DNA from: Prostheceraeus crozeri
Taxonomy: Eukaryota > Platyhelminthes > Polycladida > Euryleptidae
Assembly (NCBI GenBank): GCA_907163375.1
Contig: CAJQUW010008708.1
Span: forward strand, 1-64,000
Length of the DNA: 64,000 bases
Direction of reading: 5' to 3'
The translations under genes were made by a program, and so were the position numbers. How positions within the stretch are numbered: the first letter of the stretch is position 1; each line of letters starts with the position of its first letter. The notes under the pieces are model-generated. The model ran no database searches, had not been told where the DNA came from, and saw only the letters and a program-made list of their open reading frames with translations. Below, piece after piece: positions 41,415 through 53,049 of the stretch.

Positions 41415-41776
41415 CGAGGCCAGCGGTGAGACGTGCAGGTTCTGAGGAGGAGAAGGCGGAGGAGTGGTCTAATCTCAACGTGATTGACGAAGTGATTTCG
41501 ACTGCATGGTCTGTGAAGAGACCCACCCCAGTGTTTGCCGGCAGCGCACGACTGCTTGAGCACGACCACATTCACACAGACCCACATGCAACGTTGATTG
41601 AGTATGAGAATGGTGTCTCTTTCCGCTTGAACCGGAACACCGTTGAGGACCTAGTGAGAAATTATGGCATTCCTAAGGGTAGGAAGTTGATAATCTATTA
41701 TGAGGGAAGCCACGCATGTCAAGTTTTAGTGGCAAGTGGCCAAAGCATTGCAGGCTTTGTAAATGTTTGCGAATAA
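41415..41776 (+). other. Open frame of about 115 residues without an ATG, possibly an exon
   Basis: The frame reads EEEKAEEWSNLNVIDEV, then ...IEYENGVSFRLNRNTVEDLV and RKLIIYYEGSHACQVLVASG, ending at TAA 41774-41776. The interior contains no methionine, so it is either a terminal exon of a spliced gene or a domesticated/relic fragment. Base composition is GC-richer than the flanks. The family is not recognised. Nothing upstream provides a convincing partner exon. Confidence 0.35.
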
Positions 41777-42510
41777 CACAAATAATATCACAAATGTTGG
41801 ATATTTTCATCGTCTTCGGCAAGGATTTGAATGCCAGACATCACAAATAGTCAAATGTTAACCAACTGCATGACACATGGACATAGATGAAGACCAAACA
41901 CAGTACACATGTTTACAAATGAATATCAGACATCACACTCATCAAACATGCAAACAAAAGAAGTCCAAGAAGTCTCATTCAAGATTATAACAGAATACCA
42001 AGCCCATCATACATAGACAAATGAATACCAAGCACATCTTTCGTGACCTGCTTGTATATCACTGATCATACACATCATCTTCACGATGCGTATTCTATCA
42101 CATGAGTTCAATCGGTCGTCTCTAGCGACTGACGTTTATCACAACTTCCCATCATTGGACAACGTGCTTGCAAATAATTGGCTTTGTTCGCGTTTTGGTC
42201 TACTGTATCATTTCTCAAAATTTTGAGATTAAATTTTTAGCAAAAACTTACCGCAACTATTGATAACAAAGCATTAATAGATAAAAGATAAGATAAGATA
42301 AAAGCTTAACCTGCATTTGACAATAAGTATGTAAAGTTCAGCAAATCGCCCAAAACGTATGAACGTATGACTGCTGCGACTCTTGTTATCAACTGTCATG
42401 ATAAAATTTTAAATAATGCATTGAAAACACAAACACAAATTAGAGAAACATGAGACTTGTATTGTTTGTGATAGTGCGTCTGATAAGATTAAGTCACTGA
42501 TCGTTTTTGG
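41777..42510. other. No gene seen
   Basis: AT-rich; loosely repeated 'ccaagcacat/accagacatcac' phrases at 41830-42050. No frame of interest. Confidence 0.45.
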
Positions 42511-42605
42511 TGCATAAATTCACATGCAAGCATTGCAAAGAATTTTTCATTGGTCAAACCTCACGATCTTTTGATTTCAGTGCTTTGGCAGAACATTGTC
42601 TAAAA
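42511..42605 (+). pseudogene. Penelope-like GIY-YIG endonuclease scrap
   Basis: The plus strand reads KFTCKHCKEFFIGQTSRSFD...ALAEHCLK, with the C-x2-C, (F/Y)-I-G-Q-T and H spacing of Penelope-type GIY-YIG domains. Stops follow at once. Only about 30 residues survive. Confidence 0.4.
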
Positions 42606-42738
42606 TGAAGCTTAGATCGAAGCGATTTATCGATGACTTTGATTTTTTTGAACAATTCTCAACCACAGTTTTGTATTTAAACTGCCCAGATGAGCGACCG
42701 CACTAGTTGGTTTTTGAGACTTTGCCCATAAAGGAAGA

Positions 42739-42745
42739 TTGAATG

Positions 42746-42818
<73 letters not shown>

Positions 42819-42830
42819 ATATATATATAT
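42739..42830. repeat. (TA)n microsatellite
   Basis: About 90 bp of TA with one phase break at 42795. Open frames across it are meaningless. Confidence 0.95.
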
Positions 42831-43251
42831 GTGCTCAATAAATTCACTTAGAAGTGTAAAGGAAAAACACAAACTAAAGCCCAACCGGTTTCACCTTTAT
42901 CCAAGGCTTGTCACGGGCAAGTGAAATATATTTCATAAAATTCAAAAGCTTGTAAGCTATCAAAGAAATAGAGAGGCAAAATACATTGGATAACTGGTGT
43001 CATATATCAATACATGTAGACATATAGACATAGATAAATTTCAGGACATAGACAAATATTCTTCATGCAATTGCTGGGAGTATACAACTTCTTTATTTTC
43101 ATTAATTATCCTTATTGAATTTTGGTTTCAGAATCTCCATACACATTTTCTCTTTCGACTCCCGCATTATTTTGTTACCTCCACTTGGTAATTTCAAAAT
43201 AGGCATGACATAAAATGGGGGATCATTATCTTTTGAACAAGAGGAGATATG
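42831..43251. other. No gene seen
   Basis: AT-rich sequence after the microsatellite. It contains 'aaagcccaaccggtttcacctttatcc', the kind of sequence near Penelope/LINE ends, but without a partner copy here. Confidence 0.4.
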
Positions 43252-43560
43252 CTACAATACTTGATATTTATGATCTCTTACTTGTTGTCGATGGACTCTT
43301 ACACGTGATCTCAAGCTATCTCCTGTTTGCCCTACATAAAGTTCTTCACAACCACGACATCTCATAACATAAATCAGGTCTTTTGAATAGCAGTTCATAT
43401 TTGCTTTTACGTGAAAATGTTTGATTTCGTCCCCAAATTTAAAAGAAAACACTGCACCTTCGATGATGTAATGGCAGCATTTACATCTACCATAACCACA
43501 TTTTGTAGCACCCACTAATGTTTTCCTGTTATTTTTTCTCTTATGAAAAATATTTTGAAT
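43252..43560 (-). pseudogene. Penelope-like element, GIY-YIG endonuclease domain
   Basis: The minus strand reads CGYGRCKCCHYIIEGAVFSF, then NCYSKDLIYVMRCRGCEELY directly followed by VGQTGDSLRSRVRVHRQQV. This is the C-terminal GIY-YIG nuclease of Penelope elements with its zinc-finger-like CxC..C prefix. Roughly 95 residues are open; the upstream reverse transcriptase of the same strand is missing. Beyond about 43555 the sequence belongs to an oppositely oriented RT piece. Confidence 0.7.
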
Positions 43561-43640
43561 GTAAATGATTTTGATTACTTTCACATGCAGTGGGTGAGGT
43601 ACTTGGATGACTGTTTTGTGATTTGGAGGAATTTCCATTT
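43561..43640 (+). pseudogene. Penelope-like reverse transcriptase motif, opposite orientation
   Basis: The plus strand reads DYFHMQWVRYLDDCFVIWRN. (W)-x-R-Y-L-D-D-x-F-x-x-W is the catalytic motif C of Penelope reverse transcriptases. It lies head-to-head with the endonuclease fragment, so the element has been internally inverted or two copies collided. Confidence 0.5.
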
Positions 43641-43860
43641 TTGCTTAGTCACTTTTTTGTATATATATATATATATATCTGCCAAAACCAAAATATTCGG
43701 ACATAGTGGAAAAAATATGCAAGAATATTCTCAAACGACTCACCTCTCATCAACAATTGCAGACCTACAGAATAGTCGTATTTAAGTTCCTCCCTTGTTA
43801 TATGAGCCCATTGAATTGGTTTGGCTAAATTCTTTCGCATCTTCAGAATCAATTTCTGTT

Positions 43861-45110
43861 TGTCATCGATTCATATCTGAAATGCACAATAAAATGTCTA
43901 ATTTGTACACTACCGGCATATGCAAAAAAAATAAAAATATATGAGGTGTAGCCTGTCTCGCAAGCATAATTTGCGAGCATTCACACAATGAAAAGGACTA
44001 TTTTTGCAGAAGTCATGCTCGCATTGCAGATTGCACTATAATTAAAAAATTTCAACCCCGTGTCGTCAGAACTTGGAACAACTTCGAATTTCTTAGAATG
44101 CGATGGAGTTAGCATTAACTTTTTTCAGACAATTTGCTCGCATCTCAAAATTCACATATAATTACATTCTCCAATCATAAATTTTCTCATCAACACCCCG
44201 AATTCCAAAAAATTACAGGAAATAAGAGAAAATATCACTAAAACATCACTAAAACATCAAAAGTTGATGCCAACATTACAGCCAACTTCACTGAGCATTT
44301 GAACTAATGTGCTCGCCATTTAGAGTGATGTAGCATTAACAAATGCCTCTTTTCTAAATTTGCTCGCACGTTTTACAGTTTCTCCTACCTTTCAAATACA
44401 TGGAACATGCATTTCCGGCTCGAAATCAACCGAGAATTAATGATGAAGTTAATGCAACCTTCACATGACATCAAAATCAAATTGCTTACCCGGACAAACG
44501 ACAGGATTGACAAATGGGTCAGTCCTGCATGTTTTGGAATACCTGATGGATCTACAACAAATCAGAATAACGATCTACTATGTAATTTGATAGATGTAGT
44601 TGATTTTGATGTCCCATGAAGTAAGTATCAACTTTTCAATAAATGTATGATGCTTTCGATACATAGGTCGTTATTCTGAGTAGTTATATAGCCCTAAGTT
44701 AATCTAAAACATGCGAGCAAATATCATCACTTACCCGTCCGATCGTTGCCGTGAAAGACCTTAAATGACCACTTCAAATGACCACAAGGAGGGTAAACTA
44801 GCCCTTGCTGCTGTATGTGGTGCTTCTACATAACGAAGCAATTTCTAAATCTGTTGAATTTAGCTGTATAGGCACATTTATTTGCTTCTCGACATTATCT
44901 GAAATTGCCTTGAAAAGGACGAAGTCCGAAATGATGGCTCCAAATAGACTATTAAGCTTATTCGCTACTTCGTGCCTTGTATTCCGGTACTATTTCGCAG
45001 TAAACCTGCATGTCTAAAATTATGTGTAAGTTCCAGCTGATTTGCCGTTTGGAATGCTCAAAGGGACATACTGAAATTTACAATATCCAACTGACGGACA
45101 TATTTAACTG
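43861..45110. other. No gene identified
   Basis: AT-rich. Open frames at 44407-44619 and 44805-45017 show no family features. Part of the right end may belong to the LINE that becomes recognisable at 45111. Confidence 0.45.
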
Positions 45111-46005
45111 TCTTTAAACCAGCGATCTCAAGGTTTTAATCCCGGCACTAAAGCATCTTGGACTAGAAGTGAACAATTCAAAGAGCATCATTTTCACCTC
45201 GAATTCATGTCTACAGATGACCAATTCATCTGACCAAGATTCCCTTCTGACCTTTCTGCCAGGAATCAAACGAGTGAATAAAGACAATGTAAGCCTTTTG
45301 GGAGCGCCTTTATCATCATAGTCAATTTCAGATGTACTATCAAAGAAACATGATGAAGTTGGAGTACTGATGGGACGTATTGGTCTCTTAGATTCGCGTA
45401 CTGGCCTCTCCATGCTGAAGCATTGCTTCTCTGTGCCACAATTAACCTACTTGCTCAGAACTACTCCTCTCTACAAATGAACTGACCTTTTGCATGCCCT
45501 GGGTTCAACCATTATTACAACCAATTGCTTGAAGAAGACTAACAATGTTGATTTCGTAGGTCCCAGTTTGTCTCAAGCTTTTTTGTCAACGAAGCATGGT
45601 GGTTTGGGAATTCGACGTCCTAGTGATATTGCTCTTCCAGCCTTCCTGTCCTCCTTATTTTCTACAGACGATCTGGTGAAGTCTGTTTTACAAAATGTTA
45701 CGGACTTGCTTGTGTCTTTATTAAATGGAAGAAGCGAAGTTGGAATAGCAATTTCGTGGGCTTCAGTTTCCATCTTCCAAGGATTTTACTAGGCAAGAAA
45801 TATGGGACAATATTCGACAGGAGCATCATTTTGACATTCTGTTGGCCCACGCCAACCAATTTGATCGTGCGCGCCTACTTGTAGCCAAAAGATCAGAAAG
45901 TGGGTCCTTGTTGTCTGTTTATCATGTTTCATCGCTGGGTGTGCATTTGGAAAACAATGCTTTCCAGATCGTTATCGGACAAAGGGTTGGAGCAGTGATT
46001 TGTGC
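45111..46005 (+). pseudogene. LINE D, RT C-terminal half (left of hAT insertion)
   Basis: Pieces on the plus strand read DLKVLIPALKHLGLEVNNSK (post-catalytic region), a FLPGIKRVNKDNVSLLGAPL segment, LSMLKHCFSVPQLTYLLRTT, then FVGPSLSQAFLSTKHGGLGI and RRPSDIALPAFLSSL. After a further frame change it continues to VIGQRVGAVICA, where the hAT element interrupts it. Multiple stops. Its C-terminus continues at 47858. Confidence 0.7.
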
Positions 46006-47849
46006 CAGAGTTGGAAGTGGGTCAACGAAACTTGACCCATGACCCACGGCATATGTGACCCACGACCCACTTGACCCACCGACTTTTCACGAAAACATGA
46101 CCCATGACCCACCTGACCCACAGGGTACCCTGACCCACGACCCACTTGACCCACCTGACCCACATGCTGCAAGGGTGAATGATGTGAGTGCAATTTCCTT
46201 TTCTGGTTAATTTTCATTCAAGATTCTAGGCTCTCAAAATTGTTGTTAAGATTTTCTATGAAGATTCAAGTGTATCAGATCACTTGTCACATGATAAATA
46301 GACATGCGCCCACATCAAAATTATCTTATAATCAAAGTTCATGTAGGCCAACCACAAATGCCTACGGTTCTAAAAAATTAAACGACTCTGTTTCTTGTTT
46401 TAATTCTTGACTATCCTTTTTAGTGCTACCTATTTAACTCGTAGAGAGATGATTAGTTAAGCTGAGGGCCCTACAGACTAAATTTCAAATTTTACATTTC
46501 CTAATCAAATGAAGTTAAAAATTAAGATTGCAGTAGGCCTAAATCATTTATTCATGCATTCATTATGTTAGATACTACATGTGTGAAAATTATCCCAGAA
46601 AAATCGTCAAACTAATATTTTGTTGCTTCTGATGGCAATCGATTCAAATTTCATTTACTTCCGCTAATGTTAGATTTAAGTAGAATGTTGTATATTTGAT
46701 GTAAGAATGACATTCATTGAAAAGCAAATGGAGTAAGCATGCGCACCGCGTGAATAGAAAGTTGTACGATGACAAGATTATAATTCATGCATTAGCTTAC
46801 AATGTAGGCCTACATATAGATGAACTGATATATTTGAGTGGCGCTACATGTACGAGTAGGTTGTGATAACAATCACTATAGTGACATCATGTAAATATTT
46901 CTATTTTTATTGATACCAGATCAAATATCAAAACGAAACTTTTATTGATACGAAGTGTCAAGAAATATCTCCTCACAGAGCCCTGCCGTAATAAGTCTTT
47001 GTGAAAGGGATAAGTCTATATCAATGACCGTCGTATGAATTATCGTATTTCAGATTATCATGTATCGAATGAGCAATGAGATGCATGGAACATGTATGAT
47101 GCGAAAGTAGATTGAATGGCTAAATACTTTAGATATGAAGAATGTATATTATCAAGATATTTTGATCAATCAAATATTTCGAAAATATTTAGGATCTGAT
47201 CAATTTTTACCAGAGATTCGCCATTCTAATCTATACCAAAGGATATTTTCTACGAAAGACCAACAAAATCAAACGAAACAAACAAAACGAAGATCAGCTG
47301 GCATTGCAAGAAAATTTTCAAGATGAATAAAACCTCTGAATACCTGATTTCTTCAGTAGCTGTATCTCTGAAGTCAGGGTCACCCATCATTGGGCATCGT
47401 GAGACAAAGCGACAGAGAGTCGAGCATACACAGTTGTACTCAAACAACTTCTCTCCACAAACCAACATCTCTCAGTAGACAGCAGCAATTGTTTTCGAGC
47501 ATTTAATTTGTGTAAATTCCGCCTCCTTTCGAAACTGTATGAGGCGTGTGAAAGTCAATAGTGTTGCATATTTTGACTGTGTGCATCCACCAACCCCCTT
47601 CAGTGACACTGACTCAACCATTTCTCATGAATGATAAGAAAACGAATAAATGAAGTTTATACTGTATTTGAGATTGTCAAATCTATCATGGGTTAAACTG
47701 GTTGGAAGTGGGTCAACGAAGTCTGACCCACGACCCACCTGACCCATCAACTTTTCGGAAAAACATGACCCACGACCCACGTGACCCACGCGATTTTTTG
47801 ACCCATTTGACCCACCTGACCCATGACCCACGACCCACTTCCAACTCTG
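46006..47849. mobile_element. Non-autonomous hAT transposon with 8-bp duplication ATTTGTGC
   Basis: The termini are CAGAGTTGGAAGTGGGTC at 46006 and the inverted GACCCACTTCCAACTCTG ending at 47849. ATTTGTGC is duplicated exactly at 45998-46005 and 47850-47857. An 8-bp duplication and CAG(A/G)G ends are typical of hAT elements. Both ends carry blocks of degenerate GACCCAC repeats (46020-46170; 47705-47840). The interior (46170-47690) has no transposase frame. It splits LINE D. Confidence 0.9.
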
Positions 47850-47857
47850 ATTTGTGC

Positions 47858-48430
47858 ACCTCACCAATGCCGATGTGTCGGCATGGTAGACAAGCCGGCC
47901 CTTCATCCTTTGTCTTGCCGTTTCAGTTCTGGAACAGCTCAGTGCCATTCCGAAGTGAATGACGTAATCAGACGATCTTTGCAGGCCGCAGGAATGCCAT
48001 CAATCCTCGAGCCGATAGGCCTCAGTCGCGATGATGGCAAGCGACAAGACGGGTTGTGAACTTTCCCTCTTCGACATGGAAAGCCGCTAGTGTGGGACTT
48101 AACATGTGTTGACACTTTCGCACACTCGCACCTGATCGACTCAGCCATTGAAGCCGGATTTTCTGCCTCTACTGCCGAAAATGCAAACCATAAAAAATAT
48201 TCGACCATCATCAATGGGCCTTTCATTTTCGAACCAGTAGCGGTTGAAACTACCGGTGTATATGGGAAGACCACAAGCCACTTTATGAAAGAGCTCGGAC
48301 ACCGCTTTTCTGAAGCAACGGACGACACCCGCGAAACGTTATGACTCCCAAAGGATAGTGATAGCCGTCTTGCGTGGCAACGCCCTCAGCATCCGCTTGC
48401 CTGGCAAAGCACTTTCTTGAATAACTTTTC
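47858..48430 (+). pseudogene. LINE D C-terminal domain (right of hAT insertion)
   Basis: The plus strand continues with ICAPHQCRCVGM, CHSEVNDVIRRSLQAAGMPS, LEPIGLSRDDGKRQDG, then HGKPLVWDLTCVDTFAHSHL, PVAVETTGVYGKTTSHFMK and LGHRFSEATDDTRETL. A stop lies between the DG and HGKP segments, and a frame change follows near 48345. This C-terminal domain is common to a group of animal LINEs; (R/K)xDG...LVWDxT resembles a PD-(D/E)xK nuclease core, which is inference. It pairs with 45111-46005. Confidence 0.65.
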
Positions 48431-49080
48431 CGACCGCTCTCTTTTTTAATAATGACCCACCATGAAACCTAACTTGTCTTCTAACCCATCTTGTTCAGCA
48501 ACTATGTTCTAAGCGAGCCAACATAATTTTGTAACATACTTGTTTGGCACTTTTTCACTAAATAACAAAACCTTTTTCCTTTTTAAAGTAAACTCTAAGT
48601 ATAAAATGAGCGAACAATGACTGAATAATCAGTAATTCTCAGCAACCCGTTTGTCTGCATCCATCTTTCAGCTTTATCCGACGCGGTCCGATCGCTTCGG
48701 GAGAATTGACGTGTTTATACGCACGGCCAAAACAGCAGAGATTGACGCAATGGAAAATGCAATTAAGGCTCCTTTCCTAGAAATAATATATTTTGCACTT
48801 TGGTAGACGAAGAGAGTAGAAGACAACGTCGATCTCAGAAGATTTCTGAGTCCGACTCCTAGTCCGAGTGCGATTAAAATGCATTCCGTCCTGTTATTAT
48901 TCCGCGAGGTCGCTTGCAACCCTAAAGGATAATTTCTAGCCATAAGAAAGTAAACGACTACACCTCCGGGTTGCAAAATCTACTCGATGAATAACTTTCA
49001 AACTTATAAAAGCAGTTTTTATCAATAATCTTAATATTTAATCTTTGATATACTTTTCTCTTTTATGTTGTAGCATTCTT
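48431..49080. other. No gene seen
   Basis: Noncoding; the minus-strand open frame at 48674-48976 has no family features. Confidence 0.45.
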
Positions 49081-49760
49081 CTGATCTGATAATGAGCTTG
49101 GAAAGACAAAAGTGATGTTGATAAGCATCGAGCGGAACGACTTGGCTGTGGGTGCGATAGAAGGGGAACTGAAGCAGGTAGATAAACTTGTGTACCTTGG
49201 TGGAATGGCATCTGAAGATGGTCGGGGCGATGCACAAGTAAGAAGGATACAAGCCGGAGCTGGGGCATGCAGGAAAGTGGCAGGAGTTCTGGCGGACACA
49301 AAAATTGGCAAGAGGATGCGAGGAAAGGTTTTGGAAATATGTGTCTTACCAGGATTGATATGCGGATTATAAACGATGGCACTAACTGAGTAGCAGCGAG
49401 AGATGTTGCAAGTGTGTGAATATGACTGCATAAGGCGCATCTGTGGCGTAAAGTTGGTGAAAAAACTAAGAATGGCGGAGCTGAAGGAGGAATTACGATT
49501 GCAGAAAACGGTTGCACATATAGTGGTGGAAAAAAGACTGAGGTGGGCAGGGCAGACGAAAGGGTAGTGAAACAAGTGGAAGAGATGGATGACACAATGA
49601 CATGAAGAAGAGGACGGTCAAGGATTCACTGGAAGGACTGCATCAAGAAATATCTGGAAAGCACAGACGAAGACGGGAGAACTTGAAAGGAGAAGGCTAA
49701 GGACAGACTGAAATGGCACCAATTTGTCGAGGGCGCGTCTAAGGGTGTGATGCAGAAGTG
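49081..49760 (+). pseudogene. LINE C, RT C-terminal fragment
   Basis: The plus strand reads KQVDKLVYLGGMASEDGRGD, VRRIQAGAGACRKVAGVLAD, MRGKVLEICVLPGLICGL, then after a stop EYDCIRRICGVKLVKKLRMA and EKRLRWAGQTK. This is the standard C-terminal region of endonuclease/RT-type LINEs. Several stops; both ends are lost. Confidence 0.7.
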
Positions 49761-50000
49761 ACTATACTGACTTCGCTTATGTAGGCCTACTGCATATGAA
49801 TATCATATGCATGTTGCTATTTTCATGTGTATTTATTTTTACAACCCCTCTTCAGGGTAAGTGGGGTTGTAAAAATAAATGAAAATAAATATAATATTCC
49901 ATCATTAGCCTTTATTCTATCACTTGCACATATTTCAAAGTTTTATTTATGCTTGCTAGTCACACAGTCCTATTCTGCAACAGAAAGGCTAAGCTTAAGT

Positions 50001-50846
50001 CATAGAGTAAGTATATTAGGTAGAGTGGTAACTCCGCATTTATTAAATCCCCAATGTGTATACACTTTCGATTTTATTAAATGAACTCGAGGGGGATGCA
50101 GGTGGTATTGTCACCAAATGCTAGATATGCAAATTTTTTGCAGTTTTGCAGAAATTACTACGGAATTGAGTGATCATGACAGTAATGCATAAGGAAATGA
50201 TATTATTTTACAGATCGTTCGTGTCATAACAGCCTTGGATAGTTAATGTTTGTTAAATTAGCAACTCGATGACCTGTTATTGCTTTCATGATGAGACTCA
50301 GGAGAATCTTCTTAAGCGTGATCATATCATACCCAACCTGCCACTGGTAGAGCAAAATAACAAAATCAAGGACAACGATTTCAATCAACTTTGAAATATG
50401 CAGATGGGTCCACATCACTATTCAGATTCCAGAAAAGAAACATGAATTTAGTGAATCATAAGATCATGCCGGTGAAAATCGAAATAATACTGGAAATTTT
50501 AGCCAATAAAGCAAAATAAGATCTCGAATTTTTCATGAGGACTTCCATTATAATGCTGCCCATGAAATACCCTTGGAAATCAGCTTAATTTCCGCTAAGT
50601 TACGATGATTATTAACAAGTATTCATCACTTTTGATATCCAACTTGTTTTATACTACTTACAAGGGTGTGTCATCTCGGTAGTATTTAAATTGGCAAAAT
50701 TTTGACTTTTTTCAAAAGTGCTCAAATAATTTTTGGACCACGGGAACGAAATCTCCGCAAAAAACTGAATCTTTTCGTATAATAATTTTCACTGTATACA
50801 GATGCTTTTTTGAGTCGACACTCTACCTATATATCCCTACTCTATG
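50001..50846. mobile_element. MITE family CATAGAGTAGG, copy 2
   Basis: Same termini and full-length homology with copy 1 at 38666-39467, in the same orientation. The flanks GCTTAAGT (49993-50000) and CCTTAAGT (50847-50854) match at 7 of 8 positions and probably are the target duplication. No coding potential. Confidence 0.85.
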
Positions 50847-51034
50847 CCTTAAGTATGTCTACATAGGAATTCAGTAGGTACTGCGACATTTAAAATTCAA
50901 ATAGATGGTAGAAGATTATACATGTATTCAGAGAAATTAGAAAGCATCAAGTCGGACGCCGGCGCGACAAAAAACGGAACACCTCCGCCCGCTTTCGCCG
51001 CTTCAGCCCTGAACTAAAAGAACACGAAGTCATT

Positions 51035-51167
51035 CGAATTTACACTTTTGTTAAAATTCCGGTTAATCGACGAAGAATATATTTATTAATTAATAGATTC
51101 TTCGTCGATTAACCGGAAATTTTACATAACATTTACGACGCAACAAAACTGCAACGAATTTACACTT
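51035..51167. repeat. 20-bp perfect palindrome flanked by 13-bp direct repeats
   Basis: The arms CCGGTTAATCGACGAAGAAT (51059-51078) and its complement (51097-51116) enclose an 18-nt AT-only loop. CGAATTTACACTT is directly repeated at 51035-51047 and 51155-51167. It looks like a very small foldback insertion or a recombination scar. Confidence 0.8.
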
Positions 51168-51235
51168 AAATTAGAAAAATGTAAAAACACGTCACGTCGC
51201 AACGTATAGTACCTAATGGATTAATGCTGGCGTCA

Positions 51236-51735
51236 AAGAGTAAGTATATAGAGGGTAGAGTGTCACAATAAAATCAAATTCAAGCTGACTGAGACACTTG
51301 TGTGGCCAGTGGCAACGGTTGTGAGTCCTGGAAAATGGAAGAATGTGACATCGCACGAGCGAGTGCCTTTAAAATAGACTTGTACAGGCGAGCACTGCGG
51401 ATTAGCTGGACAGCGACTTTGTCCTGAGAGAGCTTGGTACACACAGGAGAACTGTGGCGACCATCAAGAAGAGAAAACTCCAATGCTTCGGCCATGTAAT
51501 CGGGGTTCAAAACATGTGTATTCATGTCATGGAGGGTAGAATCGACGGGAAATGATCCAGGGGAAGGCCACGGAGAAGATGTAGCGACGACATCGCGGAT
51601 TGGACAGGACGGACGCTTGCGCAGTGTTCGACCTTGGGCGCGACCGAACAGGAGGAGACTGGTGCACAGATCGTGGTCCCCGACCTTCAGCCCACTTCAG
51701 CCATGAGGTAGGGAACACGGAAGGCAAAGCAATGT
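51236..51735 (+). pseudogene. LINE RT tail fragment inside MITE-like ends
   Basis: The plus strand reads FKIDLYRRALRISWTATLS, KLQCFGHVIG and, after a stop, SRGRPRRRCSDDIADWTGRT. This is a LINE C-terminus of the kind ending in a GRPRRRW.DDI motif. A relic of the MITE terminus (gagtaagtatatagagggta, near 51238) precedes it and another (TAGAGTGTCGACTC) follows at 51735. Confidence 0.6.
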
Positions 51736-52010
51736 AGAGTGTCGACTCAAAAAAGATGTCAGCACGCAGTTTACTGGCGACTTGGAACCTCAGACTTCAA
51801 TAAGCATGAAACTTTTAGGATATCAAAAAGGGTGAAAATATAATTACAATTTGCAAGTATCTTAATTAAACGTAGATTAAGCTGATTATGAAGGAAATTT
51901 CATGAACCGCATTATAGCCTAATGCAAATCTTCATGCAAAAGTTAGTATCTCATTCTGCTTCTTTGCTCAAATTTCAAGTTTGCTAACTTAGTAGATCTA
52001 ATTCATACAG
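51734..52010. mobile_element. MITE family CATAGAGTAGG, copy 3 (partial, inverted, diverged)
   Basis: TAGAGTGTCGACTCAAAAAA at 51734 and then 'ggatatcaaaa', 'agctgattatgaaggaaatt' and 'catgaaccgcattata' match the complement of copy 1 (39440 back to about 39110). It is the most decayed of the three. Confidence 0.6.
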
Positions 52011-52444
52011 CTCTGTTTCAACCGGGCGAAATGGAACTGCTATGTTAAGAATCTTGTCCATGAATGAACAATGCCTTTCCATTAATAAGGTTGTCATGAC
52101 ATGGAGGATTTGTAGAGTGCTACTCTTTCTTCTGCATTGTTATCATGATCAATCAATTCCGTGGAAAAAATTCTTCAAAACTGTGACAACTTGCCTATTT
52201 CACATTTGGCACTGTGTCTCAGATCGGATTCATTTAATCAAATCGAAACTGCATGCACATTGGGGATTTAATTAATGCTGAGTTGCTACTCCACCTAGTA
52301 TAGCTATTCTATATGGCTGGTGTGATATGAGCATGTTGACAATGCTGGTGTGATATAAGCATAATGACAACTCTATATACCAATAAGACACTTGTGAAAG
52401 TTGCGAAGATATTAAAAAAGCCAATATTCATTAGTTTGCACAAG
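52011..52444. other. No gene seen
   Basis: AT-rich; a 77-residue open frame at 52042-52275 is unsupported. It contains a short duplicated phrase 'gctggtgtgatat(g/a)agcat' near 52317 and 52343. Confidence 0.45.
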
Positions 52445-52464
52445 AGTAATGGGAAGAAGAACGT

Positions 52465-53020
52465 TCCAGGACAACGAAAAATTCAGATAAATTGGTATTT
52501 TCAAAAACGACTTAATTCATGAATTTTAACCATTTTTCAGGTTTTTAAGACCTAAATTCATAAATTTAGTCCATTTAAAAAGTACCATTTTTTGAAAAAT
52601 TGGTATTTTTAAAAACGACTAAATTCATGAATTTTAACCATTTTTCAGGTTTGTAATACCTAAATTCATAAATTTAGGCGTTTTTAAAAATAACCCATTT
52701 TTCAGATTTTTCAAAATCTCAAATTTAAGAATTACAATTTTTACCTTGAAAATCATGACCGTTCCAAGACACCGAAAAATCATAAAAGTTGAGAATCTCT
52801 AATTTGAGATTATGATTATTTTCTCCTCAAAATCATGACCGTTCCAGGACACAAAAAAATCATAAAAGTTAAGAATCTCAAATTTGTGATTATGATTTTT
52901 TTCTCCTCAAAATCATGACCGTTCCAGGACACAACATCAAAAAAAAATGATATTTTGAAAAACGTCTAAATTCATGAATTTTATCAATTTTTCAGGTTTC
53001 TAAAATATGAGTTATCTAAA
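52465..53020. repeat. Tandem-repeat-rich terminal region of Polinton C
   Basis: Two repeat types alternate. One is 'gaccgttcca(g/a)gacac..aaaaatcataaaagtt' near 52756, 52822 and 52914, with a related 'cgttccaggacaacgaaaaa' near 52466. The other is 'aaattcatgaattttaacca' near 52516, 52622 and 52970. No coding potential; the layout suits a terminal inverted repeat whose partner is outside the window. Confidence 0.65.
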
Positions 53021-53049
53021 ATTATGTGTCTAAAAATATTTCTTTAAAA

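Noticed and set aside
42739-42924. Open frame with repeated YIYI
   Set aside because: Translation of the (TA)n microsatellite.
49031-49595. Long Ser/Pro/His-rich minus-strand frames
   Set aside because: Antisense of the LINE C reverse-transcriptase fragment.
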